Positions 17,828 through 26,236 of a stretch of 41,403 bases of DNA are shown piece after piece. Positions within the stretch are counted from its first letter, which is position 1. Each line of letters opens with the position of its first letter. A program made the position numbers and the translations under genes. Below the pieces are notes generated by a model. That model saw only the letters and a program-made list of their open reading frames with translations, was not told the DNA's origin and ran no database searches. This DNA is from VFZP01 sp043755595 (GTDB lineage Bacteria; Acidobacteriota; Terriglobia; Bryobacterales; Bryobacteraceae): assembly GCA_043755595.1 (NCBI GenBank), contig JAYUSQ010000221.1, positions 1-41,403 on the forward strand, written 5' to 3'.

Positions 17828-18159
17828 TTGGTTCGCCGCTTCTTTTCGACGTGCTGCTTGAAGGAATCCAGTTGCCCGGCCCAGAACCGCCTCACGTCTT
17901 CCAGCCAGCCGTGCATCTGGTCGAACGGCGCTTGGCGGAGGTGGTAAATCCGCACCCGCGCGTCGTCAGCGATGCCCGCTTCGGCAACTAGGCCGCTTCG
18001 CCGGAGTATCCGCAGGTGACGGCTCATGGCCGCCGGCGACATGTCGAGCGAAGCGGCCAATTCTCCGGCCCGGCGAGGTTCCTGACTGAGCATCGCGATG
18101 ACGGCCATCCGAATCGGATCGGATAGGGCGGCGAAGGTTTCAGGCAGCGCTGGTTTCAT
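17824..18159 (-). CDS. ArsR-family winged-helix transcriptional regulator
   Basis: 111 residues with a single winged helix-turn-helix: ALSDPIRMAVIAMLSQEPRRAG, then the recognition helix MSPAAMSRHLRILRRSGL, and a beta-wing ARVRIYHL. The ATG at 18159 overlaps the upstream VOC stop (ATGA), and the stop overlaps the SRPBCC start (GTGA). The Cys/His metal-binding motifs of classical ArsR/SmtB sensors are not apparent, so it is probably a non-metal repressor of its own operon. Confidence 0.88.
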   Translation of the reverse strand: MKPALPETFAALSDPIRMAVIAMLSQEPRRAGELAASLDMSPAAMSRHLRILRRSGLVAEAGIADDARVRIYHLRQAPFDQMHGWLEDVRRFWAGQLDSFKQHVEKKRRTK

Positions 18160-18614
18160 CGCTGGGTCTGATCGCGAACGCGCTCGGTAAACCACCACAT
18201 ATGGCCTTCCGGATCCAGAGCCCCATACGTTCTGTCTGCCCAATAATCGGCGCCATAGTCATGAATCTTTGGCTCATCGACGATCACCGCTCCCGCCGCC
18301 TTGGCGTGTGCGTGATGTGCATCGGTGCTGTCCACGAACAGCAGGATCGTCTGCGTAACAGCGCCGCCATTGCCCGCCGGACTGACGCCGCGTGGATGCA
18401 GCGGGTAGGCCGGCTTGCCGCCGCTTTGCGCCACCATGATCAGCGCGTCGTCGCCGTACGACAGTTCACTGTGTACGATCATGCCGCCCTCGCCCTCAAC
18501 TTTCAAGCGGACTTCAACGCCGAAGGCTTCGCACAGCCAATCGATCGCTTTCGCCGCGTCGTCATAGTAGATGGCCGAGGAAAGGCGCGGCCAGCCTTCG
18601 GGTGTTGGTTTCAT
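18156..18614 (-). CDS. VOC/glyoxalase-fold protein
   Basis: 152 residues from ATG at 18614; a TTG at 18653 would add 13 unrelated residues. It is a PhnB-like vicinal oxygen chelate protein with tandem beta-alpha-beta-beta-beta units: AIYYDDAAKAIDWLCEAFG, a conserved HSELSYGDDALIMV strand, LLFVDSTDAHHAHAKAAGA, and a closing YGALDPEGHMWWFTE. Members include epimerases, resistance proteins and uncharacterised binding proteins; no specific activity can be assigned. It is first gene of the three-gene operon with ArsR and SRPBCC. Upstream sequence is AT-rich with no clear ribosome binding site. Confidence 0.83.
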   Translation of the reverse strand: MKPTPEGWPRLSSAIYYDDAAKAIDWLCEAFGVEVRLKVEGEGGMIVHSELSYGDDALIMVAQSGGKPAYPLHPRGVSPAGNGGAVTQTILLFVDSTDAHHAHAKAAGAVIVDEPKIHDYGADYWADRTYGALDPEGHMWWFTERVRDQTQR

Positions 18615-18705
18615 ATTATGTATATAGTTAATCAAAACAGATACTATTTTCAATGAGGAAATTTATCCCTGGCTGTCCGCCGATTCTGATATCCTCAGAG
18701 CCGCG

Positions 18706-19818
18706 ATGCAGAAATTCCTCATCCCGGCGCTACTTGCCGCCCTCACTCCCGCTTTCTCGCAGACTCCTGGTCCGGTTCACGATTCCCCGGTGGTCCACGC
18801 AGACCGCAGCGTAACCTTCCGATTTCGCGCCCCGGCTGCGAAGGAAGTCATCCTCACGCGCGAGGGGACGCGAGCGCCAATGACACGTGACGGCCAAGGA
18901 TGGTGGAGTCTGACGACTGCGCCGCTCGAGCCCGACTTCTACGGCTATTCGTTTGTAGCGGACGGCGTGGCGGCCATCGATCCACTCAATCCGATGATGA
19001 AGCCGAATCTGCTCAGCCCGCAGAGCATGGTGCATGTGCCGGGCGGTGGCCAACTCTGGGACACTGCCAACGTTCCTCGTGGCGTCTTGCACCGCCACTC
19101 CTATCGTTCGGGAATTGTTGGTGACGATCGCGACTACTATGTCTACACGCCTGCGGGTTACGACGCGAAAGCCAAGACCGTCTATCCGGTGTTGTACCTC
19201 CTGCACGGTTACAGCGACGACGCCCGGGGCTGGACCGATGTCGGCCGCGCACACACCATCTTCGATAACCTGACTGCGCAGCGCAAAGCCAAGCCGATGC
19301 TCGTTGTGATGCCCTTGGGATACGGCGCGCCTGAAGTGGTGACTCGCGGGGCGCGTGATCCGGTGCTGCGGCAAAAGAATATGGATCGCTTCCGCGATTC
19401 GCTGTTGACCGAACTGATCCCCGCTGTCGAGCGCGACTATCGTGCGTCGAAGGATCGTACCTTGCGAGCTATTGCAGGGTTGTCGATGGGTGGAGCCGAA
19501 ACCCTATACACCGGACTGAATCATCCGGAGCGTTTCGCGTGGATCGGGTCGTTCAGCGCGGGCGGCGTGGGCGACGATTTCAATGCATCGTTCCCCAAGC
19601 TGGACGCCAAGGTGAACGATCAGCTTCGGCTGCTTTGGATCGCGTGTGGGACCGACGACCGGCTGATCGAAAGCAACCGCAAGTTTAAGGATTGGCTGAA
19701 ATCGAAGAGCGTGAATTTCACGCCCATCGAAACTTCCGGCGCTCACACTTGGCTGGTATGGCGCCGGAATCTAGCGGACTTCACAACTCTGATCTTCGCT
19801 ACGAAGAAGCCTTCGTAA
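18706..19818 (+). CDS. Secreted carbohydrate-esterase-like hydrolase (esterase D / CE1 type)
   Basis: 370 residues. A signal peptide (MQKFLIPALLAALTPAFS) is followed by an Ig-like E-set domain (about 28-112; SVTFRFRAPAAKEVILT, FYGYSFVADGV) and an alpha/beta-hydrolase domain. The nucleophile is S260 in GLSMGGAE, the acid probably D317 or D318 (CGTDDRL) and the base H347 (SGAHTW). PVLYLLHGYSDDARGW is the typical oxyanion-side strand. This architecture is shared by feruloyl and acetylxylan esterase-like proteins, so a plant-polymer or oligosaccharide ester substrate is plausible but not shown. Its 3' end overlaps the convergent monooxygenase gene by 20 bp. Confidence 0.85.
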   Translation: MQKFLIPALLAALTPAFSQTPGPVHDSPVVHADRSVTFRFRAPAAKEVILTREGTRAPMTRDGQGWWSLTTAPLEPDFYGYSFVADGVAAIDPLNPMMKPNLLSPQSMVHVPGGGQLWDTANVPRGVLHRHSYRSGIVGDDRDYYVYTPAGYDAKAKTVYPVLYLLHGYSDDARGWTDVGRAHTIFDNLTAQRKAKPMLVVMPLGYGAPEVVTRGARDPVLRQKNMDRFRDSLLTELIPAVERDYRASKDRTLRAIAGLSMGGAETLYTGLNHPERFAWIGSFSAGGVGDDFNASFPKLDAKVNDQLRLLWIACGTDDRLIESNRKFKDWLKSKSVNFTPIETSGAHTWLVWRRNLADFTTLIFATKKPS

Positions 19819-20092
19819 GCACCTGTACCCAACTGGGCCCGGCCAGCAATTCCGGCATCTTCGCCCGTCCGGCCGTGATGTGCGCCGACTGGCCGTGGAC
19901 GTTTAGCGCGTCACGGCTGGCCCATTCCTCGATAAACGTGAACTTTGTTGGATCGTCCAGGTCGACGAACAACTCATACCGGAGGCAGCCATTCTCCTGG
20001 AGGGTCGGGGCGATGAAGCCCTCGAGCACCTCCCGCACGGCTGCCTCGCTCCCTGGCTTGGCTTGAATGTGGGCTATAACGTCGATCTTCAT
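19799..20092 (-). CDS. Antibiotic biosynthesis monooxygenase (ABM) domain protein
   Basis: A 97-residue ferredoxin-like alpha/beta-barrel protein similar to YgiN-type quinol monooxygenases: IDVIAHIQAKPGSEAAVREVL, GCLRYELFVDLDDPTKFTFIEEWASRDALNVH, then a terminal LTKASS. These usually act as dimers and oxidise quinols or aromatic substrates without cofactor. Its ATG at 20092 overlaps the gyrA stop by 4 bp, so it is co-transcribed with gyrase, a curious partner. Confidence 0.83.
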   Translation of the reverse strand: MKIDVIAHIQAKPGSEAAVREVLEGFIAPTLQENGCLRYELFVDLDDPTKFTFIEEWASRDALNVHGQSAHITAGRAKMPELLAGPSWVQVLTKASS

Positions 20093-22677
20093 TCGATCAG
20101 CTTTCCCTGGACTTCTTCGTCACCAACCGGCGCATCGCCCTCGTCGGGCACCAGACAGGCCGCAGCCACCTGATCGCCTTCCTCCGCGCGCAGCAGGCGA
20201 ACACCCTGCGTCGAACGACCGGCTTGCCTGATATTGGCCGAGTCGATCCGGATGATCTTCCCGTCTTTGGTAATAAGCATCAGGTCGGAATCTTCCTTGA
20301 CGTTCAAGACCGACACCACGAGCCCGGTCTTCTTGGTGGTCTTCATATTGATGACCCCCTTGCCGCCCCGGCTCTGCTCCCGATACTCGCTCGCCTTGGT
20401 GCGCTTGCCGTAGCCCATCTCGGAGATCGCCAGCATCAAGGCGTCGTCCTGCACTACCTCTGCCGCCACCACGAAATCGTCGTCGTCGAGCGCCATCGCA
20501 CGCACGCCGCGCGCCGGACGGCCCATGTGCCGCACGTCGCCCTCGGGGAACTTGATCGACATGCCTTCCCGAGTCGCGATAAAGATCAGATCCTGGCCCG
20601 TGGAGAGGCGGGCCGAAACCAGTTCGTCGCCTTCGTCAAGCGACAGCGCGATAATGCCGCGCTGCATGATGTTGTCGAACTCGGTCAGTTCGCACTTCTT
20701 GATGACGCCCTGTTTGGTCACCATCACAATGAACTTACCGGCCACGAATTCCGACACGGGCAGAAAGGCCTTGACGGTTTCGTCGGGCTGCAGATTGATT
20801 AGGCCAGAGATGTTCTTGCCCTTGCCGGTAGTACCGACATCGGGGATGTGATAAAACTTCTTCGAGTAGAGCCGCCCCTTATTGGTGAAGATCAACAGGT
20901 GGCTGTGGGTGGAGCTGATTATCAGATGTTCCACGACATCTTCAGACCGCGTGCCCATCCCGATGCGGCCCTTGCCGCCGCGGGTCTGCCGCCGGTAGGT
21001 ATCGACGGGCGTCCGCTTCAGATAGCCGCCACGGGTTACTGTGACCGCGACGTCTTCCTGTTGAATCAGATCTTCGAGAACGATGGCCCCGGGATCTTCC
21101 ACGATCTCGGTGCGGCGAGCGTCGCCGAATTCCTTCTGAACTTCCTTGAGCTCTTTGACGATGAGCGCCTTGAGAACTTTCTCCGACCCCAGAATGTCGT
21201 TGTACCCGGCGATCTCCACCTGAATCTCGGCGAGTTCGTCGATCAGCTTCTGCTGTTCCATGCCGGTCAGGCGTTGGAGTTGCAGTTCGATGATGGCTTG
21301 CGCCTGGCGCTCGGAGAATCGGGGCCCGCGCGGATCGGCTCCCACCAGCTTGGCGAACTCGCTCGCTTCGGCCGGCGTGATAAAGGCCATCAAGCCTTCC
21401 TTCGCCTCTTTCGGGTTCCGGGCGGCGCGGATGATGCGGATCACTTCGTCGAGGTTGTTCAAAGCGCGCTGGAAGCCGAGCAAAATATGCTCGCGCTCCT
21501 TGGCTTTGCGCAACAAGTAGTCGGTGCGGCGGCGGACCACTTCGACGCGATGGTCGATAAAGCGCTTCAGGCAATCGATCAGGCCTAACTCGCGCGGCTG
21601 GCCGTTGACAATCGCCAGAATGATGATGCCAAAGTTGATCTGGAGCTGGGTATGTTTGTAGAGGTTGTTCAGCACCACTTCGGCATTTTCGCCACGCTTG
21701 AGCTCGTAGACGATTCGCATGCCTTCGCGATCGCTCTCGTCGCGAATGTCTGAAATTCCTTCGATGATCTTATCGCCCACCAACCCGGCTGTGTCGGCAA
21801 TCATGCGCGCCTTGTTCACCTGGTAAGGCAACTCGGTCACAATGATCGCCTCGCGATCCTTGCCCATCTTCTCGGTGGCTGCCCGGGCCCGCAATTTGAT
21901 CGACCCGCGGCCGGTCTTGTAAGCGTTCAGGATCCCTTCGCGGCCCAGGATGAACCCGGCGCCAGGGAAGTCCGGCCCTTGGACGCCGCCTTCGCCCAAC
22001 ATCAGTTCCGCCAGTTGCACGTTGGGATTCTGAATGAGCGCGATGGTCGCCGTGACAATCTCATTGAGGTTGTGGGGCGGAATGTTGGTCGCCATGCCGA
22101 CGGCAATGCCGGAACTGCCATTGATCAGCAGATTGGGAAGCCGGGCCGGTAATACTTCGGGTTCCTGGCCCTTGTCGTCGTAAGTGGGCTTGAAATCTAC
22201 GGTCTCTTTGTCGATGTCTTCCAGCATCGCCGCCGCGATTTTTGCCAGCCGCGACTCGGTGTACCGCATGGCCGCGGGTGGATCGCCGTCGATCGAGCCG
22301 AAATTGCCTTGACCGTCGATCAGCGGGTATCGCATCGAGAACGGCTGCGCCATGCGCACGAGTGCATCGTAAATCGCAGAATCGCCGTGCGGATGGTAGT
22401 TGCCCATCACGTCGCCAACGACCTTGGCGCATTTGCGGGTGGACTTGTTGTACTTCAAGCCCATCTCGTCCATGCCGTAAAGAATGCGGCGATGGACGGG
22501 CTTCAAGCCATCCCGGACGTCGGGCAACGCTCGCCCGACGATGACGCTCATGGCGTAGTCCAGGTAGGACCGGCGCATCTCGTCTTCGATGTTGATCGGA
22601 ATCAGGTTCTTGCCATCCTCCGGTCCCAGCGGCATCTGGGTCGGCGGGCCTTGAGGTGGCTTTTCGTTATCGGCCAA
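20089..22677 (-). CDS. gyrA: DNA gyrase subunit A
   Basis: An 862-residue type IIA topoisomerase subunit that breaks and rejoins DNA to introduce negative supercoils with GyrB. The catalytic Tyr is Y139 in AAMRYTESRLA. The quinolone region HPHGDSAIYD keeps S100 and D104, the sensitive-type residues equivalent to E. coli S83 and D87. Six-bladed C-terminal repeats are present (GYLKRTP, GRLYSKKFY, GVIKKCELTEF, GMSIKFPEGDVRHMGR, GYGKRTKASEY, GKIIRIDSANIRQAGR). The first carries QTRGGKG as GyrA box, with Thr for the usual Arg; SRGGKG recurs in a later blade, as in some ParC/GyrA. No gyrB is in the window. The QTRGGKG box favours GyrA over ParC. Confidence 0.95.
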   Translation of the reverse strand: MADNEKPPQGPPTQMPLGPEDGKNLIPINIEDEMRRSYLDYAMSVIVGRALPDVRDGLKPVHRRILYGMDEMGLKYNKSTRKCAKVVGDVMGNYHPHGDSAIYDALVRMAQPFSMRYPLIDGQGNFGSIDGDPPAAMRYTESRLAKIAAAMLEDIDKETVDFKPTYDDKGQEPEVLPARLPNLLINGSSGIAVGMATNIPPHNLNEIVTATIALIQNPNVQLAELMLGEGGVQGPDFPGAGFILGREGILNAYKTGRGSIKLRARAATEKMGKDREAIIVTELPYQVNKARMIADTAGLVGDKIIEGISDIRDESDREGMRIVYELKRGENAEVVLNNLYKHTQLQINFGIIILAIVNGQPRELGLIDCLKRFIDHRVEVVRRRTDYLLRKAKEREHILLGFQRALNNLDEVIRIIRAARNPKEAKEGLMAFITPAEASEFAKLVGADPRGPRFSERQAQAIIELQLQRLTGMEQQKLIDELAEIQVEIAGYNDILGSEKVLKALIVKELKEVQKEFGDARRTEIVEDPGAIVLEDLIQQEDVAVTVTRGGYLKRTPVDTYRRQTRGGKGRIGMGTRSEDVVEHLIISSTHSHLLIFTNKGRLYSKKFYHIPDVGTTGKGKNISGLINLQPDETVKAFLPVSEFVAGKFIVMVTKQGVIKKCELTEFDNIMQRGIIALSLDEGDELVSARLSTGQDLIFIATREGMSIKFPEGDVRHMGRPARGVRAMALDDDDFVVAAEVVQDDALMLAISEMGYGKRTKASEYREQSRGGKGVINMKTTKKTGLVVSVLNVKEDSDLMLITKDGKIIRIDSANIRQAGRSTQGVRLLRAEEGDQVAAACLVPDEGDAPVGDEEVQGKLIE

Positions 22678-22774
22678 CGGCTACTCCTTCGATGTGCAAC
22701 AAAGTATTTGTAATTGTATCAAAATGCGGGGCTAAGTGCATTCTTTTCGTCCCTCGCGCCGGGTATCGTTTTCG

Positions 22775-22806
22775 CCAGGTATACGCCTGGACTACGGATT
22801 AATCCG
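22775..22806. promoter_or_regulatory. Two inverted repeats between gyrA and vapB
   Basis: CCAGG (22775-22779) and CCTGG (22786-22790) flank TATACG as a 5-bp stem. CGGATTAATCCG at 22795-22806 is a perfect 12-base palindrome. They lie in the 198-bp divergent region between gyrA and the toxin-antitoxin pair. Either could be an operator: VapB-type ribbon-helix-helix proteins bind such palindromes near their own promoter. Which gene they serve is not determinable here. Confidence 0.35.
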
Positions 22807-22840
22807 GTGCGAGAAAGCGTGACGTGAATCCACTACTCTA

Positions 22841-22875
22841 TTGACATGAGCCTTGGCCTGCCGCACACTATACAC
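22841..22875 (+). promoter_or_regulatory. Possible vapBC promoter giving a leaderless transcript
   Basis: A perfect -35 (TTGACA, 22841-22846) is followed after 17 bases by CACACT (22864-22869), a 3/6 match to the -10 consensus. That spacing puts the transcript start at about the ATG of vapB (22876). No Shine-Dalgarno sequence precedes the ATG, which is consistent with a leaderless message. The -10 is weak, so this is tentative. Confidence 0.35.
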
Positions 22876-23130
22876 ATGAAACGCACAAATCTTGTGCTAG
22901 ACGAGAATCTACTTGAAGAAGCGGCCAGGGTATTAGGCGCGAAGACGTATTCGGCTGCGGTAAACCAGGCTTTGGAGGAAATCGTGAACGTTCGTAAAAT
23001 ACAGAATCTACAGCAGTTTTTTGGTAAAGATCTCTGGGAAGGTGATCTGGCGGAGATGCGCGAAGACAAGACGCAGCCGGTGCCGGGCGAAGAGAAACTC
23101 AAGGCGGCGGCTGCTGTGGTCGGCCGATGA
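22876..23130 (+). CDS. vapB: VapB-type antitoxin
   Basis: An 84-residue antitoxin with an N-terminal ribbon-helix-helix-like segment (MKRTNLVLDENLLEEAARVL, then TYSAAVNQALEEIV). The charged C-terminal tail (FFGKDLWEGDLAEMRED) would wrap the toxin. I chose the second ATG (22876), because family members begin at the MRTNLVLD block; the earlier ATG at 22846 lies within the -35 element. The stop overlaps the toxin start (ATGA), giving tight stoichiometric coupling. It should neutralise VapC and autorepress the operon. Confidence 0.85.
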   Translation: MKRTNLVLDENLLEEAARVLGAKTYSAAVNQALEEIVNVRKIQNLQQFFGKDLWEGDLAEMREDKTQPVPGEEKLKAAAAVVGR

Positions 23131-23528
23131 TTCTCGTCGACACCTCGATTTGGATCGAATTGCTCGCGGGACGCCAGCGGGTTGATCCAGACGATCTGTT
23201 GCGTTTGGCGACATGTCCTCCGGTCCTGCAAGAGGTAAGGCAAGGACTCCGCCGGACCTCACAGGGAGATGCCTTCTTTGAAAACTTTGAAGCGGTACCG
23301 TGTCTCTCCGCGCCCACTCCCTCTTCGTTGTTCCTCGCTGCCGCCGAGATCTATCGCGAAGGACGGCGCCGTGGCATTACGATTCGGAGTTCCTACGATT
23401 GCCTGATCGCGGCGATCGCGATCGATCACAAGGTGCCGGTCTGGCATCGTGATCGCGACTTCGACGCCATCACGCAATACACGCCTCTCCGGGTCGTGAA
23501 TGCCCCGCGGATTGCCGCTATGGGATAG
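23127..23528 (+). CDS. vapC: VapC-type PIN-domain ribonuclease toxin
   Basis: A 133-residue PIN nuclease. The acidic metal-binding site is complete: D5 (VDTSIWIE), E36 (LQEVRQG), D91 (SYDCLIAAIAI) and D109/D111 in HRDRDFDAI. VapC toxins cut tRNA or rRNA when freed from VapB; the target here is unknown. The intact active site and coupling to vapB suggest a functional module. Its last 11 bp overlap the convergent DinB-like gene. Confidence 0.9.
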   Translation: MILVDTSIWIELLAGRQRVDPDDLLRLATCPPVLQEVRQGLRRTSQGDAFFENFEAVPCLSAPTPSSLFLAAAEIYREGRRRGITIRSSYDCLIAAIAIDHKVPVWHRDRDFDAITQYTPLRVVNAPRIAAMG

Positions 23529-24033
23529 GTTTTTCGCGGCGCGAGCGGTTCAGATGGGCGAAGAAACCCAGATCTTCGCCGGTGGCATGTTTGGTGAGAA
23601 GGATGATTTGCCCTGTGTGCATCGAGAAGTGTTCCACCACCTGAGCGACGCATTCCAGGACTGTGATTTCCTCATCCTGCACTTTGGTCATTCGCAGCAA
23701 ATCCGTTTCCTGCAAACTGCCCATCGTGCCGATGGCGTCGCGAATTACACCCGATAGGCGAGCGGACAATTCGGCAGGACCCTCGCCAGACCGCACCTCG
23801 AACTCCTCATGCCGATGCCGGATATCCGGTTGTCCCGCCACCGCCATGCCAATCCGCTGACGGACGTTGCCGCAAAGGTGAAGAACCAGATTCCCCACCG
23901 AGTTCTCATGCTCGCCGCCGCGCAGCCAGACTTGCTCATGATTCAGCTTTCCAAGGCACGTCACGATCCGGCCGAGGAGTTGTTCCAATTTCCGGATTGA
24001 ATGGTTGGTAAAAACGCCGGCGAGCGGGGTCAT
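23518..24033 (-). CDS. DinB-like four-helix protein (DUF1572 type)
   Basis: A 171-residue helical bundle. The probable metal triad is H52 (NLVLHLCGN) with H135 and H139 (VVEHFSMHTGQI), as in DinB/YfiT-type proteins. That superfamily includes thiol (bacillithiol or mycothiol) S-transferases and many uncharacterised members, so no substrate is assigned. The ATG at 24033 overlaps the stop of the Gfo/Idh/MocA gene (ATGA), making it the last gene of that operon. Confidence 0.82.
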   Translation of the reverse strand: MTPLAGVFTNHSIRKLEQLLGRIVTCLGKLNHEQVWLRGGEHENSVGNLVLHLCGNVRQRIGMAVAGQPDIRHRHEEFEVRSGEGPAELSARLSGVIRDAIGTMGSLQETDLLRMTKVQDEEITVLECVAQVVEHFSMHTGQIILLTKHATGEDLGFFAHLNRSRREKPIP

Positions 24034-25100
24034 ATCTTTCTCGGCTTTCCGGTTTCCATAGCTTCGCGCGCCGCCAACGCCACTTGATGGCCGCGCAGGA
24101 TTTCCTTCCAGGGAATCGGCTCAGCCTTACCGTTGTAGATGTGATCGAGAAACTCGCCGAATAGCGATCGTTCGGCGGGAAGGGAACTGAGACGCTCAGG
24201 TTTTCGCGAATCGCTGACGATCGTCACGCCAGTAGCTTCCATGTATTCGGCGATGCCTTTGGCGCCCGCCAACCGGAGCCGATCGTCGCCGTGGGAAGAC
24301 GCATTCTTCGGCCGCAGGTAGTCCAGGCGCAGCAGGGCAACCCCGCCGTTGTCCAATTTAAAGGTCGTTGCCGAGATGTTCTCCGTGTCGCCGGTGTTCC
24401 GGGAGCCGAGGTGATTTTGAAATCCGTGCGTTTCGACAAAGTCGCGCCCAGTTGTATAGATCATCAGATCCAGCATATGAATCCCGATCCACGGCATGGT
24501 CCCGCCATAGGTGGCGCGCTGGTAGAACCATGCCGGACGGTCCGAGACGCGATACGATTTTTGCCCGTCCATCTGAATCACTTCGCCGATTTCGCCCGAG
24601 CGCACGATGTTACGCAACGCCTGATAAGGTCCGGAGAAGCGCATGGGCAACATCGCGGTGAATTTCGCTTTGCTCGATTCGACGGCTTTGCGCACGCGCT
24701 CCAGATCCTCCGGCTCCGTAGCGATCGGCTTTTCGCCGATTACGTGAATGCCTCGCGCGAGGCACTCGACGATAATCGCCGCGTGCAGGGAATTCGCATT
24801 GCAGACGCCGACGACATCCGGTTTGGTTTCGTCCACCATCTTGCGCCAATCGGCGGTGTATGTCTTTGCCCCAGCTAAGCGCGGATTCTTCTGGAACTGC
24901 GCGATGGTCTTTGGTTCGGGATCGTAGAGCCCCACCATTTCGACATCGGGCAATTCTGGTAAGGGCTTGGTGACCTCGGTAGGGTGACCGTCCAGTCCGA
25001 TGAGCGCCACGCGTGTCTTTTGGGGTAACTTCACCGTAGCTGCGGCCGCCGGGAGTGCTGCCATCAGGCTGCGCCGGGAAAGAGAAGTCGCGCGCATCAT
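24030..25100 (-). CDS. Tat-exported Gfo/Idh/MocA family oxidoreductase
   Basis: About 356 residues, starting at ATG 25100 (ATG 25097 and TTG 25106 are alternatives). A twin-arginine signal (SLSRRSLMAALPAAAATV) leads into the Rossmann domain (RVALIGLDGHPTEV), and GEKPIATEPEDL carries the catalytic Lys of the EKP motif. The second domain has GGTMPWIGIHMLDLM with the family His/Asp pair. Members use NAD(P) to oxidise or reduce sugars and cyclitols. The Tat signal implies export of a folded, cofactor-loaded enzyme, as seen for many acidobacterial and planctomycete members. It lies 26 bp after the RMD1-like gene. Confidence 0.87.
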   Translation of the reverse strand: MMRATSLSRRSLMAALPAAAATVKLPQKTRVALIGLDGHPTEVTKPLPELPDVEMVGLYDPEPKTIAQFQKNPRLAGAKTYTADWRKMVDETKPDVVGVCNANSLHAAIIVECLARGIHVIGEKPIATEPEDLERVRKAVESSKAKFTAMLPMRFSGPYQALRNIVRSGEIGEVIQMDGQKSYRVSDRPAWFYQRATYGGTMPWIGIHMLDLMIYTTGRDFVETHGFQNHLGSRNTGDTENISATTFKLDNGGVALLRLDYLRPKNASSHGDDRLRLAGAKGIAEYMEATGVTIVSDSRKPERLSSLPAERSLFGEFLDHIYNGKAEPIPWKEILRGHQVALAAREAMETGKPRKI

Positions 25101-25126
25101 TGGCAATATTGTAACGTGCGGCGCGG

Positions 25127-26197
25127 TTAGTGTTTGCCCTGAAAGAAATAGTAGAGATCGATCAACAGAATAATCACGACCGTCAGTTCCAGTAGAAAGG
25201 CTCGCGCATGTTGGAACTGATCCACCATGAAGTGATACAGCTCGCTGGCGGTGCGTAGCTTTTCGTCGACCAGTTTGCGATAGTCCGGGACTCCCACGCG
25301 CGCGGCCGCCAGCCGGTACAGCCGGGCGTCGAACATATCGCTGAGAAACTTGATGGAGTTGTCTGTGCGCTCGGTCAGTTGGCGGATGTCGAGCAGCACG
25401 GTCTGTAACTTGTTGGCGTCGCGAAACAGCCGCCAGCGCATCAGGGGGCCGCGGCTGGTTTCGAATTTTTTGTACACGCCCGCCAGGATGCGGCTGAGCA
25501 ATTCGTCGTAGTGCCGGAAGTCAAGCAGTTGCGTGTTGGCGTAGTCAAGCAGTTCGATGGCCGGCGCGGCGCCCTCGACCGAATCGTAGAGAAATGTGGC
25601 GCTCCAGCCGACAACCAACAAGTCGTTCGGATAATAGGAAATCCGCGCCTGGAGGATCTCAGCCTGTTCTTCCACCGCAAACGTTACGGCCTCGCCTCGC
25701 ACAATTCCTGCGATTTCCTTGCCCCGGACCGAAAGCAGGTCAGCCGCCGTTAGCCCTGGCTGCTGCAACAAATGAACGATACAGTAGTCCTCCGATAGCC
25801 AGTCGTCATATGGCTTGACAAGGTGAACCCCGGCCGCTTTGACCGCAGATCGCACCGCCGATTGCGCCAACCGTTCGATGTCGCCTGCAGACACCCATCG
25901 CGCTGCCAGTTGCGTTAGTCCGTCCCAATCGGTCGAGAACGGCATCTCAAGCTCAAGGCTGATCACTCCATATTCGTAATAGCTGAGATGCGCATCGAGT
26001 TTTTCGCCTGACTCCAGGGCCAATGGCGGAATGGACTGCCGCACGGGCGGGGCGGCAAAACGCACATAGCCGGGAGCCTGGTGGCGCAACGAAGGCCGCC
26101 GCGCTTCGGAACCAAGTTGGCGGCGAAGCCGTTCGAGGGGGATCTCCTCGGCGACATCGTAGAGAAAGAGTAAACGGAATGAACCGGAGAGGGGCAC
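25127..26197 (-). CDS. RMD1/DUF155 family membrane-anchored protein
   Basis: 356 residues from GTG at 26197. It is a homologue of the eukaryotic mitochondrial RMD1/RMND1 proteins and bacterial YagE. Diagnostic blocks are YYEYGVISLELEMPF, ISYYPNDLLVVGWSATFLYD, LLDYANTQLLDFRHYDELL and FLSDMFDARLYRLAAARVG. A single C-terminal TM helix (LELTVVIILLIDLYYFF) anchors it. RMND1 supports mitochondrial translation; the bacterial function is unknown. It is divergent from gpmA with only 39 bp between starts. Confidence 0.85.
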   Translation of the reverse strand: MPLSGSFRLLFLYDVAEEIPLERLRRQLGSEARRPSLRHQAPGYVRFAAPPVRQSIPPLALESGEKLDAHLSYYEYGVISLELEMPFSTDWDGLTQLAARWVSAGDIERLAQSAVRSAVKAAGVHLVKPYDDWLSEDYCIVHLLQQPGLTAADLLSVRGKEIAGIVRGEAVTFAVEEQAEILQARISYYPNDLLVVGWSATFLYDSVEGAAPAIELLDYANTQLLDFRHYDELLSRILAGVYKKFETSRGPLMRWRLFRDANKLQTVLLDIRQLTERTDNSIKFLSDMFDARLYRLAAARVGVPDYRKLVDEKLRTASELYHFMVDQFQHARAFLLELTVVIILLIDLYYFFQGKH

Positions 26198-26236
26198 TTG
26201 TGCCTCAAAGTATAGCGCCGAGGTACCTTGGTATGA

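Noticed and set aside
20224..21588. Long plus-strand ORFs of 192 and 246 codons opposite gyrA
   Set aside because: They are antisense to highly conserved gyrA sequence and show composition-driven, repeat-poor translations with no family motif.
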